64,000 bases of DNA from Nocardia sp. BMG51109 (GCF_000526215.1 NZ_JAFQ01000003.1:124001-188000), one strand, 5' to 3'; shown: positions 17,626 through 28,151, counted from the stretch's first letter. Translations and numbers: made by a program. The notes: generated from the sequence alone by a model not told the origin.

Positions 17626-19014
17626 TCAGCCGGGGAGCAGGCCGAGGTCGGCCAGCTCCCCGGTGAGGCGGGTCGTCGAATCGGTCACCAGGGTGGCGCC
17701 GGCCTCCAGCGCCGCCTGCTGCCGCGGGCCCGAGGCGCCGTAGGCACTGGTGTAGATGATCAGCGGGGCGGTGATCTCGCGGTCGCGCACCGCCTCGATC
17801 AGGTGCCGTCCCGCATCGGGGACGCGCACGCCGTCCTCCTTCCGGCCCCAGTCGGACAGGATCGCCCCGTAGCGGTATCCCCGGTCCAGCAGTCGCAGGG
17901 CATCATCGGTGGAGCCGACGACGTCGACGCGAACGCCGTTGCGCTCCAAGCGATCTGCGATGAGGGCGTTGTTCCCGGGATTGTCGTCCACCCACAGGAC
18001 CGAACCCCCCGCGGGCGTGCCGGAACCCGGGACCGAGCTGTCAGATCCGCCGCGCGCGGGGCTCCCCGCGGGCGTTCCCCGACCCGGGGCGCCGGCGAAG
18101 CGGCCGACATCTCCGGCAGGCGTGCTGCGGGGGAACAGCTCCGGTCCTCCGCTCGATGGCCTGCCGGACACGGGCTGGGTCGTCTCGATGTCGGCCCCGG
18201 CAGGGGGCGGGCCGTCGAAGCCGGACCGGTACTGCGGTGCGTTGCGGGTCGGGAGAGCGCCGGATCCGGATGGCGTGCTGCCGGGCGTCCAGGGCGGTGT
18301 GCCGCCGGTGTCGGGCCAGGGACGTGGCGCGTCGTCGGAATCGGTGGCAGCCGAGGGGGCCCCGGTATCGGATCCGGCCGGTGGCGTGCTTTCGGGTGTC
18401 CAGGGCGCGGTGCCGACGGTGCCGGGCCAGGAACGTGGTGCGCCGTCGGAATCGGCCGCAGCCGAGGGCACCCCGCCGGAATCCGCTGCCGGTGGCGTGC
18501 CGCCGGTGTCGGCCGGTGCGGCGGGGCTGCCATCGGTGTCGTACCCGTTCGACGGTGAGCCGACCGAAGCGGGCGGTACGCCGTCGGCCTCGGCGTCCGT
18601 GGGGCCGCGATAGGCGGCTACGGTGGGCATCTCCTCGCCGGGGCTCGGCTCGGCGGCCGCTTCGCTCCCGGGCTGGGGCGGGATCAGCCACGGTGGCAGC
18701 TCTCCCGAGCGTTCGGCGGCCGGCGGTTCGGTGGGCGCCGGGTACGGCCCGGCCGATGCGGCCCACGGGTCGGCCCGCAGGCTCGCGACCTCCGCCCGCA
18801 ACTTGCTCAGCTGCCGTTGCAGGTCGGCGATCATATTGTCCTGCTGCTCGCTCAGTTCCTTCATGCCGATCTCCTGGCCGCCCACGCGCAGCGTGAACTC
18901 CCGGCGCTCGGCCGAGCGGATCACCCGCTCCACCGGAGTGCGGAACATCAGCAGTGCCAGCAGGAACAACACCGGCCACAGCAGGGTGGCGACGGAGCCG
19001 AGTATCTCTTGCAC
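17626..19014 (-). CDS. Membrane-anchored protein with C-terminal receiver-like domain
   Basis: A 462-residue protein of unusual build. Residues 1-24 form one membrane segment (VQEILGSVATLLWPVLFLLA), followed by a coiled coil to about residue 80. About 250 residues rich in Pro/Gly/Ser/Thr/Asp with loose repeats (GGTPPWTPGSTP, GTAPWTPESTPP) come next. The final 120 residues are CheY-like: VLWVDDNPGNN, ILSDWGR and IIYTSA give the acidic pocket, phospho-acceptor Asp and Thr, but the conserved Lys is replaced (GATLVTDS). It may be a pseudo-receiver that does not follow standard phosphorelay chemistry. GTG 19014 has GGGGGA upstream. No kinase or output gene is adjacent; function unknown. Confidence 0.72.
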   Translation of the reverse strand: MQEILGSVATLLWPVLFLLALLMFRTPVERVIRSAERREFTLRVGGQEIGMKELSEQQDNMIADLQRQLSKLRAEVASLRADPWAASAGPYPAPTEPPAAERSGELPPWLIPPQPGSEAAAEPSPGEEMPTVAAYRGPTDAEADGVPPASVGSPSNGYDTDGSPAAPADTGGTPPAADSGGVPSAAADSDGAPRSWPGTVGTAPWTPESTPPAGSDTGAPSAATDSDDAPRPWPDTGGTPPWTPGSTPSGSGALPTRNAPQYRSGFDGPPPAGADIETTQPVSGRPSSGGPELFPRSTPAGDVGRFAGAPGRGTPAGSPARGGSDSSVPGSGTPAGGSVLWVDDNPGNNALIADRLERNGVRVDVVGSTDDALRLLDRGYRYGAILSDWGRKEDGVRVPDAGRHLIEAVRDREITAPLIIYTSAYGASGPRQQAALEAGATLVTDSTTRLTGELADLGLLPG

Positions 19015-19198
19015 GCATCCCCCGGATCGGTTCTGTGTTGTCCACCGGGACAACATCTTTCGGAACCCGAGCAGATTACCCGGGTCCGGCCGCCCCGGAC
19101 AATCGTCCGAGCGGCGCCGACCGTCCGGATATTACCCGGATATCACCCGTCTGGCGTGGGGTTACCCGGATCGGTGGGCGGCGCGGGATACTGTGCGG

Positions 19199-19504
19199 GT
19201 GACGGACTTCGATGAGAAGATCGTGGGCATCGGCGGGCAGCTGGAGGAGATCCAGACGTCCATCGGCAATCTCGACGAGCGGTCGATCGCGTCACGGCTG
19301 ATCTCGGTGGGCGTCGACATCAGCAGTCTCACCGCGCGTCAGGAGTCGGTGGAGAACCGGCTGACCTCCGTCGAGCGCCGTTTCACTTCGGTCGAGAATC
19401 GGCTGCGAGCGGTCGAATCGGATATCGGCGCCCTGAAATCCGACGTCGGCACGCTGAAGTCGGATGTCGCCCAGATTCTGGCCCTGCTGCGGAACCGCGG
19501 TTGA
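19199..19504 (+). CDS. Small heptad-repeat coiled-coil protein
   Basis: A 101-residue protein, almost entirely coiled coil, with repeated 7-residue units in the second half (SVENRLTSVERRFTSVENRL, then SDIGALKSDVGTLKSDVAQI). It starts VTDFDEKIVGIGGQLEEIQ. A TACTGT hexamer lies 4 nt before the GTG. Divergent from the membrane receiver-like gene, whose own coiled coil makes interaction possible but unproven. It resembles in style the longer repeat protein at 43453-44004. No known function. Confidence 0.65.
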   Translation: MTDFDEKIVGIGGQLEEIQTSIGNLDERSIASRLISVGVDISSLTARQESVENRLTSVERRFTSVENRLRAVESDIGALKSDVGTLKSDVAQILALLRNRG

Positions 19505-19581
19505 CGATCGGCCGAATCCGATCCCCGGCGGCGGATGTCGATCGAGGCGGAAGGCGCTGCGGCATACCGGTATTCGAGGGT

Positions 19582-20295
19582 ATGGCGAAAATGATTGGCG
19601 CCCGGGACGCCCCGGCGGCATGCTGGATATCGATGAGAACCGATGCGCCGCGACTGGGAATCGACTTCGGGCGCGTGATACAGGGGGCGGCGCTGGAGCC
19701 GGGCGCGGCGGATACGGTATTCCTGTCCGGCGGTCTCGACGAGGCGATGCGCACACCGCCCAGCCCGGGAGCCTTCGAGGTGCTGGCTCGCCTGCTGCCG
19801 CGTTTCGACGGCGCCTGGATCATTTCCAAGTGCGGGCCGCGGGTGGAACTGCGGACCCGGCAGTGGCTCGACCACCACGACCTCTTCGCCCACACCGGGC
19901 TGCCACGGGATCACCTGCGATTCTGCCGGGCCCGCGCGGACAAGGCGATCCACTGCGCGGAGCTGGGCATCACGCACATGATCGATGACCGGCTCGAGGT
20001 GCACAGCGCGCTGCGCGGCCTGGTGCCGCACCTGTTCTGGTTCGGGGTGCAGACCGGCCCGGCGCCGGACTGGGTGCGGCACACGCGAACCTGGCCCGAC
20101 GTCGAGGACGCGGTATCGGCGACACTGAGCGACGTGGTGCCGCCGACGCAGCGTGATGTGGTGTCGCCGACGCAGCGTGATGTGGTGCCGCCGACGCAGC
20201 GTGATGTGGTGCCGCCGACGCAGCGTGATGTGGTGCCGCCGACGCAGCGTGATGTGGTGTCGCCGACGCAGGGCGGGGACGCGCCGAGGCCGTGA
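19582..20295 (+). CDS. HAD-like hydrolase-fold protein with C-terminal octapeptide repeats
   Basis: A protein of up to 237 residues with a partial haloacid-dehalogenase pattern: LGIDFGRVIQG (motif I region with Asp), ISKCGPRVE (motif II Ser-like), ARADKAIHC (Lys) and HMIDDRLEV (motif IV acidic pair). The motif I second Asp is replaced by Gly, so catalysis is uncertain. The last 50 residues are six copies of DVV(P/S)PTQR encoded by 24-bp tandem repeats. The start is uncertain: ATG 19582, 19591 or 19633 all lie before the fold. Downstream is the mgtE leader region. Confidence 0.65.
   Translation: MAKMIGARDAPAACWISMRTDAPRLGIDFGRVIQGAALEPGAADTVFLSGGLDEAMRTPPSPGAFEVLARLLPRFDGAWIISKCGPRVELRTRQWLDHHDLFAHTGLPRDHLRFCRARADKAIHCAELGITHMIDDRLEVHSALRGLVPHLFWFGVQTGPAPDWVRHTRTWPDVEDAVSATLSDVVPPTQRDVVSPTQRDVVPPTQRDVVPPTQRDVVPPTQRDVVSPTQGGDAPRP
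20131..20271. repeat. 24-bp tandem repeat in the HAD-like gene (6 copies)
   Basis: Six near-identical in-frame copies of GATGTGGTGCCGCCGACGCA plus GCGT, the last truncated by 3 bp. Copies differ mainly at one codon (CCG or TCG). The repeat would be prone to slipped-strand changes that alter only the protein's tail length. Confidence 0.93.
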
Positions 20296-20639
20296 CGCGG
20301 GAATGACTCGACACGTCCGGGCGTTTTCTCCCCTGTGGCGCGTCGTACTCGGCGTGCGGGTATTCTGCTCTGGGATTGCTTTTGCCGTCATCGGCGGACC
20401 AGCCGTCGGTGGCTGCGTTCGTCGAAGGGCGGACGGCGCATACGACAGGACAGCCGTGAGACTGAGGAGGTGGGTTGCCAATGCGTAGCGAACCCCCCAG
20501 TCGAAGGCCGCGCGGCGCCGCCCTCGTGACCTGCCGATAGTTCCACGGTAGTAGGGTCGGCGCCCCGCGGTGTGAAACCGGTTGTCTCCCTTTCCGTTCC
20601 ATGCCGTAGTGCTGCATGCCGTTGTGCCGAGGTTCTGCC
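20296..20639 (+). promoter_or_regulatory. mgtE upstream region with possible structured leader
   Basis: No gene seen in this 344-bp spacer. From about 20457 the plus strand can fold: GACTG pairs with CAGTC and GGGTT with AACCC around GCCAATGCGTAGCG, followed by GC-rich dyads GGCCGCGCGGCGCC and GCCGA/TCGGC before the mgtE start. A magnesium-sensing leader would make sense, but the M-box core (GGTGAGGCTCC and GACGCCAATGGGTCAACAG) is not present in recognisable form. Confidence 0.35.
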
Positions 20640-22091
20640 ATGTCGCCGACCGATCTTTCCGTCGTTGCTCCCGCGCTGCCCGCAGCCGACACCGACACCC
20701 CACAGCGCGAGATCCCACAGACCGAGATCCCACAGACCGAGAATCCACAGCCGGAATCCGCCCACGGCGAGTCCTTGCAGGACATCGTCGGCGGCGGCCG
20801 CGTGGAGGCCACCCTGGCGTGGCTGGACAATCATCCGCCGCACCTGATCGCCGACCAGCTCGCCCGCATGGACGCGGTGCAGGCCGGCGTGGCGTTCCGG
20901 CTGCTCGACAAGGACCGGGCGCTGGCGGTGTTCGAGGAACTCGAACCCGTCGACCAGCAGCAGATCCTCTCCGGCCTGCGCGGTCACATATTCCGCGAAC
21001 TGGTCGAGGAGATGGACCCCGACGACCGCGCCCGCATGCTGCGGGAGGCGCCGGCCAAGGTCGCCAAGAAGGTGCTCGCCGGGCTGAGCCCGCGGGAGCG
21101 CCGGATGACCGCCGCCCTGCTCGGCTACCCGGAGGGCTCCGTCGGCCGGTACATGACGCCGGAAGTCGTTGCGCTGCCGCGGAAACTGACCGTCGCGCAG
21201 GCCCTGAAGGTAGTCCGGGTGAAGGGCACCGGCGCCGAGACGGTGTACACGCTGCCCGTGGTGGATCTGGGCCGGCGGCTGACCGGCATCGTCGAACTGC
21301 GTGAGCTGGTGCTCGGCGAGCCCGAGGCGATGGTGTCGGATCTGGTGGTCACCGAGCCGGTCTTCGTGCGCGCCACCGATTCCGCGGAGAAGGCCGCGCG
21401 GCTGATGCGCGAGACCAACCTGATCAACCTGCCGGTGGTCGACAGCGAGGATCGGCTGGTCGGGCTGCTGACCATCGACGACGCGGTCGAGGTCATCGAG
21501 GCGGCCGACAGCGAGGACGTGGCGCGGCAGGCCGGCGCCGCGCCGTGGGCCGGCCACTACATGGCGGCCGGGGTGTTCCAGCTGGCCCGGTACCGGGCGA
21601 TGTGGTTGCTGTTGCTGCTGGTGGCCGCGACGCTGACGGTGTCGGTGACCGACGCGTTCGAGGCGACGCTGTCGCAGGCCGCGCATCTGGCGCTGTTCAT
21701 CCCGCTGCTGATCGGTGCGGGCGGCAACGCGGGCGCCCAGGCGGCGACCTCGTGCGTGCGCGCCCTGGCGGTCGGCGAGGTCCGGGTTTCGGACCTGCTG
21801 CGGGTGATCTGGCGAGAGTGCCGGGTGGGCCTGGTGCTGGGCGCGATGCTGGCCACGGTCGGCATGGTCATCGGGGGTCTGTTCGTCAGCGCCCAGATCG
21901 CTCTCGTCGTGGGCATCACGCTGATCATCATCTGTGGCTGGGCCGCCACCATCGGCGGCACGATGCCGCTGCTGGCGAAGAAGTTGCGCATCGACCCGGC
22001 GGTGATCTCCGCGCCCATGGTGACCACTTTGGTCGACGCCACCGGGCTGATCATCTACTTCACCACCGCGAAGCTGGTGCTGGGCATCTGA
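20640..22091 (+). CDS. mgtE: Magnesium transporter MgtE
   Basis: A 483-residue Mg2+ channel. The MgtE N domain (residues about 45-145, DQLARMDAVQAGVAFRLLDK) is followed by a pair of CBS domains (about 150-280, YMTPEVVALP and DLVVTEPVFVRATDS), the plug helix, and five membrane segments starting near residue 320. GAGGNAGAQAATS in the second half matches the pore-lining helix motif, and PMVTTLVDATGLIIYF closes the protein. The N-terminal extension holds a 15-bp/5-residue repeat (EIPQT). ATG 20640 lies after a GAGG. An upstream leader of 340 bp may regulate it. Confidence 0.93.
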   Translation: MSPTDLSVVAPALPAADTDTPQREIPQTEIPQTENPQPESAHGESLQDIVGGGRVEATLAWLDNHPPHLIADQLARMDAVQAGVAFRLLDKDRALAVFEELEPVDQQQILSGLRGHIFRELVEEMDPDDRARMLREAPAKVAKKVLAGLSPRERRMTAALLGYPEGSVGRYMTPEVVALPRKLTVAQALKVVRVKGTGAETVYTLPVVDLGRRLTGIVELRELVLGEPEAMVSDLVVTEPVFVRATDSAEKAARLMRETNLINLPVVDSEDRLVGLLTIDDAVEVIEAADSEDVARQAGAAPWAGHYMAAGVFQLARYRAMWLLLLLVAATLTVSVTDAFEATLSQAAHLALFIPLLIGAGGNAGAQAATSCVRALAVGEVRVSDLLRVIWRECRVGLVLGAMLATVGMVIGGLFVSAQIALVVGITLIIICGWAATIGGTMPLLAKKLRIDPAVISAPMVTTLVDATGLIIYFTTAKLVLGI

Positions 22092-22101
22092 ACGAGATCG
22101 G

Positions 22102-22130
22102 CGGGCCCGCACCGTCTTCGGCGGGGCCCG
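22102..22130 (+). terminator. Weak hairpin after mgtE
   Basis: CGGGCCC (22102-22108) pairs with GGGCCCG (22124-22130), 10 bases after the mgtE stop. The stem is only 7 bp, so this is tentative. Confidence 0.4.
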
Positions 22131-22299
22131 GCCGTGCCGGGGTCGAGGCATGCGACCGTGCCGCCGTGGCGGATGCGGGTGTCCGGAGTGACAGGCGTCG
22201 CCGCGCCGGGACGGAGGATGCCGTTACGTCGATGTCGCCGTCATCTGGCAAACTGCGAGCATTCACAGGCGCGCACGGCGCGGCGGCGATGCTCGGTGA

Positions 22300-23427
<1,128 letters not shown>

Positions 23428-23451
23428 GTTTCCGGGGCACCGGTGTCTGGG

Positions 23452-23480
23452 TGGGCCGCGGAGCCTTAGAGGGCGGCCCA
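23452..23480 (+). terminator. Hairpin terminator after nrdF
   Basis: TGGGCCGC (23452-23459) pairs perfectly with GCGGCCCA (23473-23480), 24 bases after the nrdF stop, followed by TCGTCTCGT. Confidence 0.6.
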
Positions 23481-23599
23481 TCGTCTCGTGTCGTGTCCCT
23501 TGAAGCTCGCTGGACTTGGCCGCCAATACCCCGGCGCGTTTCGTCAGGATCCACGTTCGTTCACACTGCCGGTGATGGGGATACCGGTGGATCGGCACG

Positions 23600-25168
23600 C
23601 TATTCCGGGGCGATGCGCTGGGTGAACAGCGACTTTCCCTCGGCGTCACGGAGATCGACGGTCAGTTCGCGGCTCCTGCCGTCGATGAGCACCTCGCCGA
23701 AATGCTGGTAGCCCTCCATCGGGGAGGTGTTCTGTTTCGGCGGGGCGTGCACGAAAACGGCTGTGGGGCCGAAGGTTCCGTCGAGGTCGCTGGGGCCGAA
23801 CGCGCCGGCGTTGAGCGGGCCGGAGACGAACTCCCAGAACGGGTCGAAGTCGGTGAAAGCCGCGCGTTCGGGCGAATAGTGATGTGCCGCCGTGTAATGC
23901 ACGTCCGCGGTCAGCCAGACGACGTTCGCGACCCGGTTCGCCTTGATCGCCGACAGCACCCGCGCGATCTCGGTCTCGCGGCCCGCCGGCGCGCCCGGGT
24001 CGGCGTTGGCCGGTCCCTCGAAGGCGGTGGTGTCCGGCTGCTCGCCGTCCTTGACCACCAGCCCGAGCGGCAGGTCGTTGGCGACGATCTTCCAGGTGGC
24101 CCGCGAATCCCGCAGTCCCTCGATCAGCCATTGGGTCTGCTTGGGCCCGAAGATCTTTCCGTCCGGGGAGCGGTTGGCGTCGTTGGCGTCCTTGTAGGTG
24201 CGCATATCGAGCACGAACACGTCCAGCAGCGGGCCGTAGGAGATCTTGCGGTAGAGCCGGCCGTCGACCGCCTCGGCGGGATCCAGCGGCATCCACTCGT
24301 GGCATGCCTGCCAGGCGCGCTGGGCGAGGGTGTCCATGCTGCGCTCGGTGTAGCTCTTGCCCTCGGCGACCAGGCCGCCGGGGTACCAGTTGTTGACCGT
24401 CTCGTGGTCGTCCCACTGCACGATCTGCGCGACCGAGCCGTTGAACTTCCGGTAGTTGGCGTCGAGCAGGTTGTAGGCGTACTGGCCACGGAACTGCTCG
24501 AGGGTCTGGGCCACCGCGCTCTTCGGTTCGGTGACGACATTGCGCCAGATCCGCCCGTCGGGCAGGGGCACCGACTCCTTCAGCGGCCCGTCGGCGTAGA
24601 TGGCGTCGCCGGAGTGCAGGAACAGATGCGGGTCGCGGGCCGCCATCGCGGAGAAGATCGTCATGCCGCCCAGGTCCGGATTGCTGCCCCAGCCCTGGCC
24701 GACGACGTCGCCGGACCACAGCAGCCGGATATCGGCGGCCTCGGCCGGTACCGTGCGGAAGACGCCCGTGACCGCCTCGGAGGTGGCGCCACCCTCGCCC
24801 TCCAGCGTCACCCGGTAGTGCACCTGCTGTCCGGCGGGCAGTCCGCCGATCCGTAGCCGGCCGGTGCCGTCGGTGTCGGGCGTAAGCATCTGTCCTTCGA
24901 AACGCCTTGCGTTGGTGAAGGATTCGGTCGGCGAGGTCTCCACGATCAGCTTCGCCGGACGATCCGAGCGGGCCCAGATCAGCGCGCCGTCGCCGCGGGG
25001 ATCGCCCACCGCCGCGCCGTGGGGGAGGGTCGGCCGATCCCGCACCAGTTCCGGACCGGAATCGTCGGACGAGCATGCCGCCAGCCCGGGCGCCACGACC
25101 AGTCCGGCGGCGGTGGTGCGCAGCAGTGTCCGTCGGGAGATTCCGGAAAGCGGATATCGGTCGGCCAT
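23600..25168 (-). CDS. phoD: PhoD-family alkaline phosphatase, Tat-exported
   Basis: A 522-residue secreted phosphodiesterase/phosphatase for scavenging phosphate. The N-terminus MADRYPLSGISRRTLLRTTA carries a twin-arginine motif (SRRTLL), and APGLAACSSDD looks like a lipobox (LAAC), so it may be a Tat-exported lipoprotein. PhoD signatures include the N-terminal Ig-like part (HGAAVGDPRGDGALIWARSD), FLHSGDAIYADGP, VQWDDHETVNNW and WLTADVHYTAAHHY with predicted Ca/Fe ligands. Convergent with nrdF. No Pho box was recognised upstream. Confidence 0.92.
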   Translation of the reverse strand: MADRYPLSGISRRTLLRTTAAGLVVAPGLAACSSDDSGPELVRDRPTLPHGAAVGDPRGDGALIWARSDRPAKLIVETSPTESFTNARRFEGQMLTPDTDGTGRLRIGGLPAGQQVHYRVTLEGEGGATSEAVTGVFRTVPAEAADIRLLWSGDVVGQGWGSNPDLGGMTIFSAMAARDPHLFLHSGDAIYADGPLKESVPLPDGRIWRNVVTEPKSAVAQTLEQFRGQYAYNLLDANYRKFNGSVAQIVQWDDHETVNNWYPGGLVAEGKSYTERSMDTLAQRAWQACHEWMPLDPAEAVDGRLYRKISYGPLLDVFVLDMRTYKDANDANRSPDGKIFGPKQTQWLIEGLRDSRATWKIVANDLPLGLVVKDGEQPDTTAFEGPANADPGAPAGRETEIARVLSAIKANRVANVVWLTADVHYTAAHHYSPERAAFTDFDPFWEFVSGPLNAGAFGPSDLDGTFGPTAVFVHAPPKQNTSPMEGYQHFGEVLIDGRSRELTVDLRDAEGKSLFTQRIAPE

Positions 25169-25443
25169 ACGTCAGCACCCTGTCCAACGGAGCGCAACGG
25201 AACCTGAACGGATATCGACCTGAAGACCAACTCTCACTCGAACCGCCCGAACGGCCTGCGATGTGTGGGTGGCACGGAGCGGGAAACGCCTGCCGGGGCC
25301 GCACGTCGTCCGGCGGGGACTACACGACCGGTCCGGGAACCTCTCCGCGCGCCGAGTGAACCGTCCGCGCGGACCGGCCCCGGATGGGCCGGCGCGCGGA
25401 CCCGTGACGGTGCTTGCGGATCTCGGTACGACAGGATCGGGGT

Positions 25444-26598
25444 ATGACCGATGCGCCGCCGATCCTCGCCGCACGTCCGGGAACCTTCCCGCACAGCGTG
25501 TTCCACGAGCGTCATCCGAAGCTGATCGAGCAGGTGATCGGCGCTCGTCCATACGGCCGGGCGGAGCAGGCGGCACTGCGGAAACTGCTGGCCGAGAGCG
25601 TCGCCGGGGTGATCGAACCGCTGCGGACCGAGGCGCCGGACGGTGCGCGCTGGGCGGAGTGGGGAGCCGAGATGTGGGGCGGGCCGTGGGCGGACGCCTC
25701 GTTCCTCTGGGCCGAGAGCTACTTCTACCGGCGGCTGCTGGAAGCGGTCGGATACTTCGGGCCGGGCGTGTGGCACGGCATCGATCCGTTCGGTCCGGCC
25801 AAGGCCGACGAGCTGGCGAGCCCGGCCGTCGCCGACGAACTGGCCGCGCTGGCCGGCCTGGCGGATGCGCCCGAGGAGACGAGGCGCGACGCCCTGCTGG
25901 TGTCGGCGCTGTGGGGCAATCAGGCCGATCTCGGATTCCGGCTGACCGCCGGCCCGGGCAGCAGGGGCGACCGGCTTCTCGTCGACGACAGCGCCGCGCT
26001 GTGGGAGCGGCTCGCGGCCGCCGCCGCACCGGCCGTATGCCTGATCGCCGACAACGCCGGCCGGGAACTGCTCCCCGATCTGATCCTGATCGATCACCTG
26101 CTCGCCGGCGGTGCGGCGGCCACCGTCACGATCTATCTCAAGCCGCGGCCGTACTACGTTTCGGACGCGACCATGACCGATCTGCTGGCCGCGCTGCGCG
26201 TGCTGCGCGACAGTTCGGCGGCCGCGGCCCGGGCGGTGGGGGAGCGGCTGTGGCAGGCGCTGAACGAGGGCCGCCTGATCCCGCGCACACACGAATTCTT
26301 CTGCGCTCCGCTGTCGTTCCACGACATGCCCGCGGATCTGGCGGACGACGTCGCGGGTGCGGCGGTCACGATCCTCAAGGGCGATCTGAACTACCGCCGC
26401 CTGCTCGGCGACCGCGACTGGGCCCCGACGACGCCGTTCGCCGACCTCACCGCCTACTTCCCGACGCCGGTCGTCGCGCTGCGCACGCTGAAGTCCGATG
26501 TCGTCGCCGGGCTGCCCGCCGCTCTGGTCGCCGACCTCGACGCGACCGGCCGTTCGTGGCGTACGAGCGGCGAGCACGCACTCATTCAGGCCCACTGA
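25444..26598 (+). CDS. DUF89/ARMT1-like damage-control phosphatase
   Basis: A 384-residue protein of the DUF89 family, metal-dependent phosphatases proposed to remove damaged sugar phosphates. The metal-site motifs are visible: LIADNAGRELLPDLILIDHL (Asp-Asn pair), YLKPRPYYVSDAT, ILKGDLNYRRLLGDRDW and LRTLKSDV. The N-terminal helical domain shows FHERHPKLIEQVI. It stands alone between phoD (divergent, 275-bp gap) and a small hypothetical gene. The physiological substrate is unknown. Confidence 0.82.
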   Translation: MTDAPPILAARPGTFPHSVFHERHPKLIEQVIGARPYGRAEQAALRKLLAESVAGVIEPLRTEAPDGARWAEWGAEMWGGPWADASFLWAESYFYRRLLEAVGYFGPGVWHGIDPFGPAKADELASPAVADELAALAGLADAPEETRRDALLVSALWGNQADLGFRLTAGPGSRGDRLLVDDSAALWERLAAAAAPAVCLIADNAGRELLPDLILIDHLLAGGAAATVTIYLKPRPYYVSDATMTDLLAALRVLRDSSAAAARAVGERLWQALNEGRLIPRTHEFFCAPLSFHDMPADLADDVAGAAVTILKGDLNYRRLLGDRDWAPTTPFADLTAYFPTPVVALRTLKSDVVAGLPAALVADLDATGRSWRTSGEHALIQAH

Positions 26599-26663
26599 CC
26601 TGCGTTTCTGCCGAATCCCTACCATCGTAAGACGTGTCACGGACCGTACAGTATTGTCCGAAT

Positions 26664-27062
26664 ATGCGTTCGAACGAGGAGGGTGAGTTACCTCGAACCG
26701 AAGGCACGAAACCCGAGCTGCAATACCCGAACGAGACCGGCTACTACTACCGCGCGCTGACCTATCCGCCGCGGCCGGTGTGGGTCCGTCTCGACGCGAT
26801 TCTGCTTCGCGATCCGGGGATGCCGCGCCACGTCAACGGCGCCGGGCTGGATATGACGGGCGAACGGCCCGGCACCCTCACGCACTGGGTGCCGACCCTG
26901 GCCGGTGACTGGCTGGGCCGGGTCAACTTCTCGATTCCGTACGCGGACGGGCGGCCGGCGCTGCACCTGACCGATCAGCTGGTGCCGGCCTACGCGCTGC
27001 GGCCGCGGAAGCGGACGCCGCGCCGCCGCGGGGAGAGCCCGGTGACCGACACGCCGCCATGA
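26664..27062 (+). CDS. Hypothetical protein
   Basis: A 132-residue protein with aromatic- and Pro-rich body (ETGYYYRALTYPPRPVWVRL) and a basic C-terminus (RPRKRTPRRR). No signal peptide, membrane segment or family recognised. ATG 26664 is supported by a -10-like TATTGT 6 nt upstream, indicating a leaderless transcript, and coding-type third-position GC. It ends 3 bp before the convergent fecB stop. Confidence 0.6.
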   Translation: MRSNEEGELPRTEGTKPELQYPNETGYYYRALTYPPRPVWVRLDAILLRDPGMPRHVNGAGLDMTGERPGTLTHWVPTLAGDWLGRVNFSIPYADGRPALHLTDQLVPAYALRPRKRTPRRRGESPVTDTPP

Positions 27063-27065
27063 CGG

Positions 27066-28151
27066 TCAGTCGGTGACGTAGCCGTTGAGGGACTTGTGCA
27101 GGTCGGTGAGTATCGCCCGCGCGGCGGTGACGCCCGACCCGTGCCAGATGGTGTCGTCGACGGCGAAGTCGCGCTTGTCGAACACGGCGCTGAGCTTGTC
27201 CCAGTCGTCACCGCGCATGACCTCCTCGCCGCGGCTCTTACCGTCCTGACCGTCGAACATCAGGTAGAGGATGTCGCCCTCGAGTTTGTTGCGCTCGCCG
27301 TCGTCGTCCAGGCCGCCGACGGAGAACGAGGCGCCGCGCTGCACGGTCGGCCGCTGCACCCCCGCGTCGGCGAGTACCTGACCGGCGAAGCTGTCGTTGC
27401 CCTGCACCCGGATGTCGTCGGCGGAGAAACGGATGACCGAGGCCTGCGAGAGGTTTGCCCCGATCGCCGCGCCGGTCTCCCGGGCGTCGGTCCGGTAGTC
27501 CGCGAGGGCCTTTGCCCCGGCGTTGCCACGGCCCATCGCCTCGGCGTAGGCGGTGAAGGTCTGCTGCCAGCCGTCGGCCCCGGCCCGGACGGTGGGGGCG
27601 ATCCCGCGCAGCACATCGACATTGCCGGAGTCGTCGGAACCGAGGATCAGGTCCGGGTGCAGTGCCGTGACGGCCGCGATATCGGGCGAGCCGAGGCCGC
27701 CGACGCTCGGAATCTTCTGCACGCCGGTGCCCATATAGGTCGGCTGCGGGGTCGGGCCCGGCATCGTTGCCGCCCCGACCACGCGTTCCCACAGCCCCAC
27801 CGCGCACACCGCGTCCAGCGCCGCGGTGTCGAGGACGACGATGCGCTGCGGGTCGGCCGGCACCTGGATCGTGCCGGCCGGCTGCGGCACGCCCCGGGTC
27901 CCGGACGCCTGATCCGGCGCCGATGGCAGCGCGCAGGCGGTGCGGGTGTCGCGCTCGAGGCCGACCACGGCGGCCCCGGCGATGCTGGTCGTGGTGCGCA
28001 CGATGTTGACGTCGTCGTCGGCCCCCTGCGCGCAGCCCGACACCAGCGTCACCGCGGCGGCGGCCGCCAAGCCGCCGGCGCGCAGACGACGAGCGTGGCG
28101 GTGGTTGCGGGCGGTGGTGTTTCGGGTGGTATCGACCTCGATCACCGGCAT
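27066..28151 (-). CDS. fecB: Siderophore-type ABC transporter substrate-binding lipoprotein (FecB-like)
   Basis: A 361-residue cell-surface protein of the periplasmic-binding-protein family used for ferric siderophores or heme. A lipobox LVSGCAQG follows the N-terminal hydrophobic segment [15 protein letters not shown]. Then come [20 protein letters not shown] and [12 protein letters not shown], the usual TroA-fold landmarks. ATG 28151 puts the lipobox at about residue 40; longer in-frame starts lack support. Its position next to divergent ctaD matches Rv3044-Rv3043c in M. tuberculosis as I recall. No permease genes are adjacent, so partners are elsewhere. Confidence 0.85.
   Translation of the reverse strand: MPVIEVDTTRNTTARNHRHARRLRAGGLAAAAAVTLVSGCAQGADDDVNIVRTTTSIAGAAVVGLERDTRTACALPSAPDQASGTRGVPQPAGTIQVPADPQRIVVLDTAALDAVCAVGLWERVVGAATMPGPTPQPTYMGTGVQKIPSVGGLGSPDIAAVTALHPDLILGSDDSGNVDVLRGIAPTVRAGADGWQQTFTAYAEAMGRGNAGAKALADYRTDARETGAAIGANLSQASVIRFSADDIRVQGNDSFAGQVLADAGVQRPTVQRGASFSVGGLDDDGERNKLEGDILYLMFDGQDGKSRGEEVMRGDDWDKLSAVFDKRDFAVDDTIWHGSGVTAARAILTDLHKSLNGYVTD

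Noticed and set aside
20457..20560. M-box magnesium riboswitch
   Set aside because: The conserved M-box core segments are not present; retained only as an unclassified possible leader.
22102..22130. Strong terminator after mgtE
   Set aside because: Only 7 bp of clean pairing with a mismatched base of the loop; listed as weak instead.
20388..22151. Long open frame on minus strand opposite mgtE
   Set aside because: Same cause: antisense to a clear transporter gene, no start signal or motif.
25263..26630. 455-codon plus frame overlapping the DUF89 gene
   Set aside because: Arg/Gly/Ala shadow in a second frame; the DUF89 frame has all family motifs.
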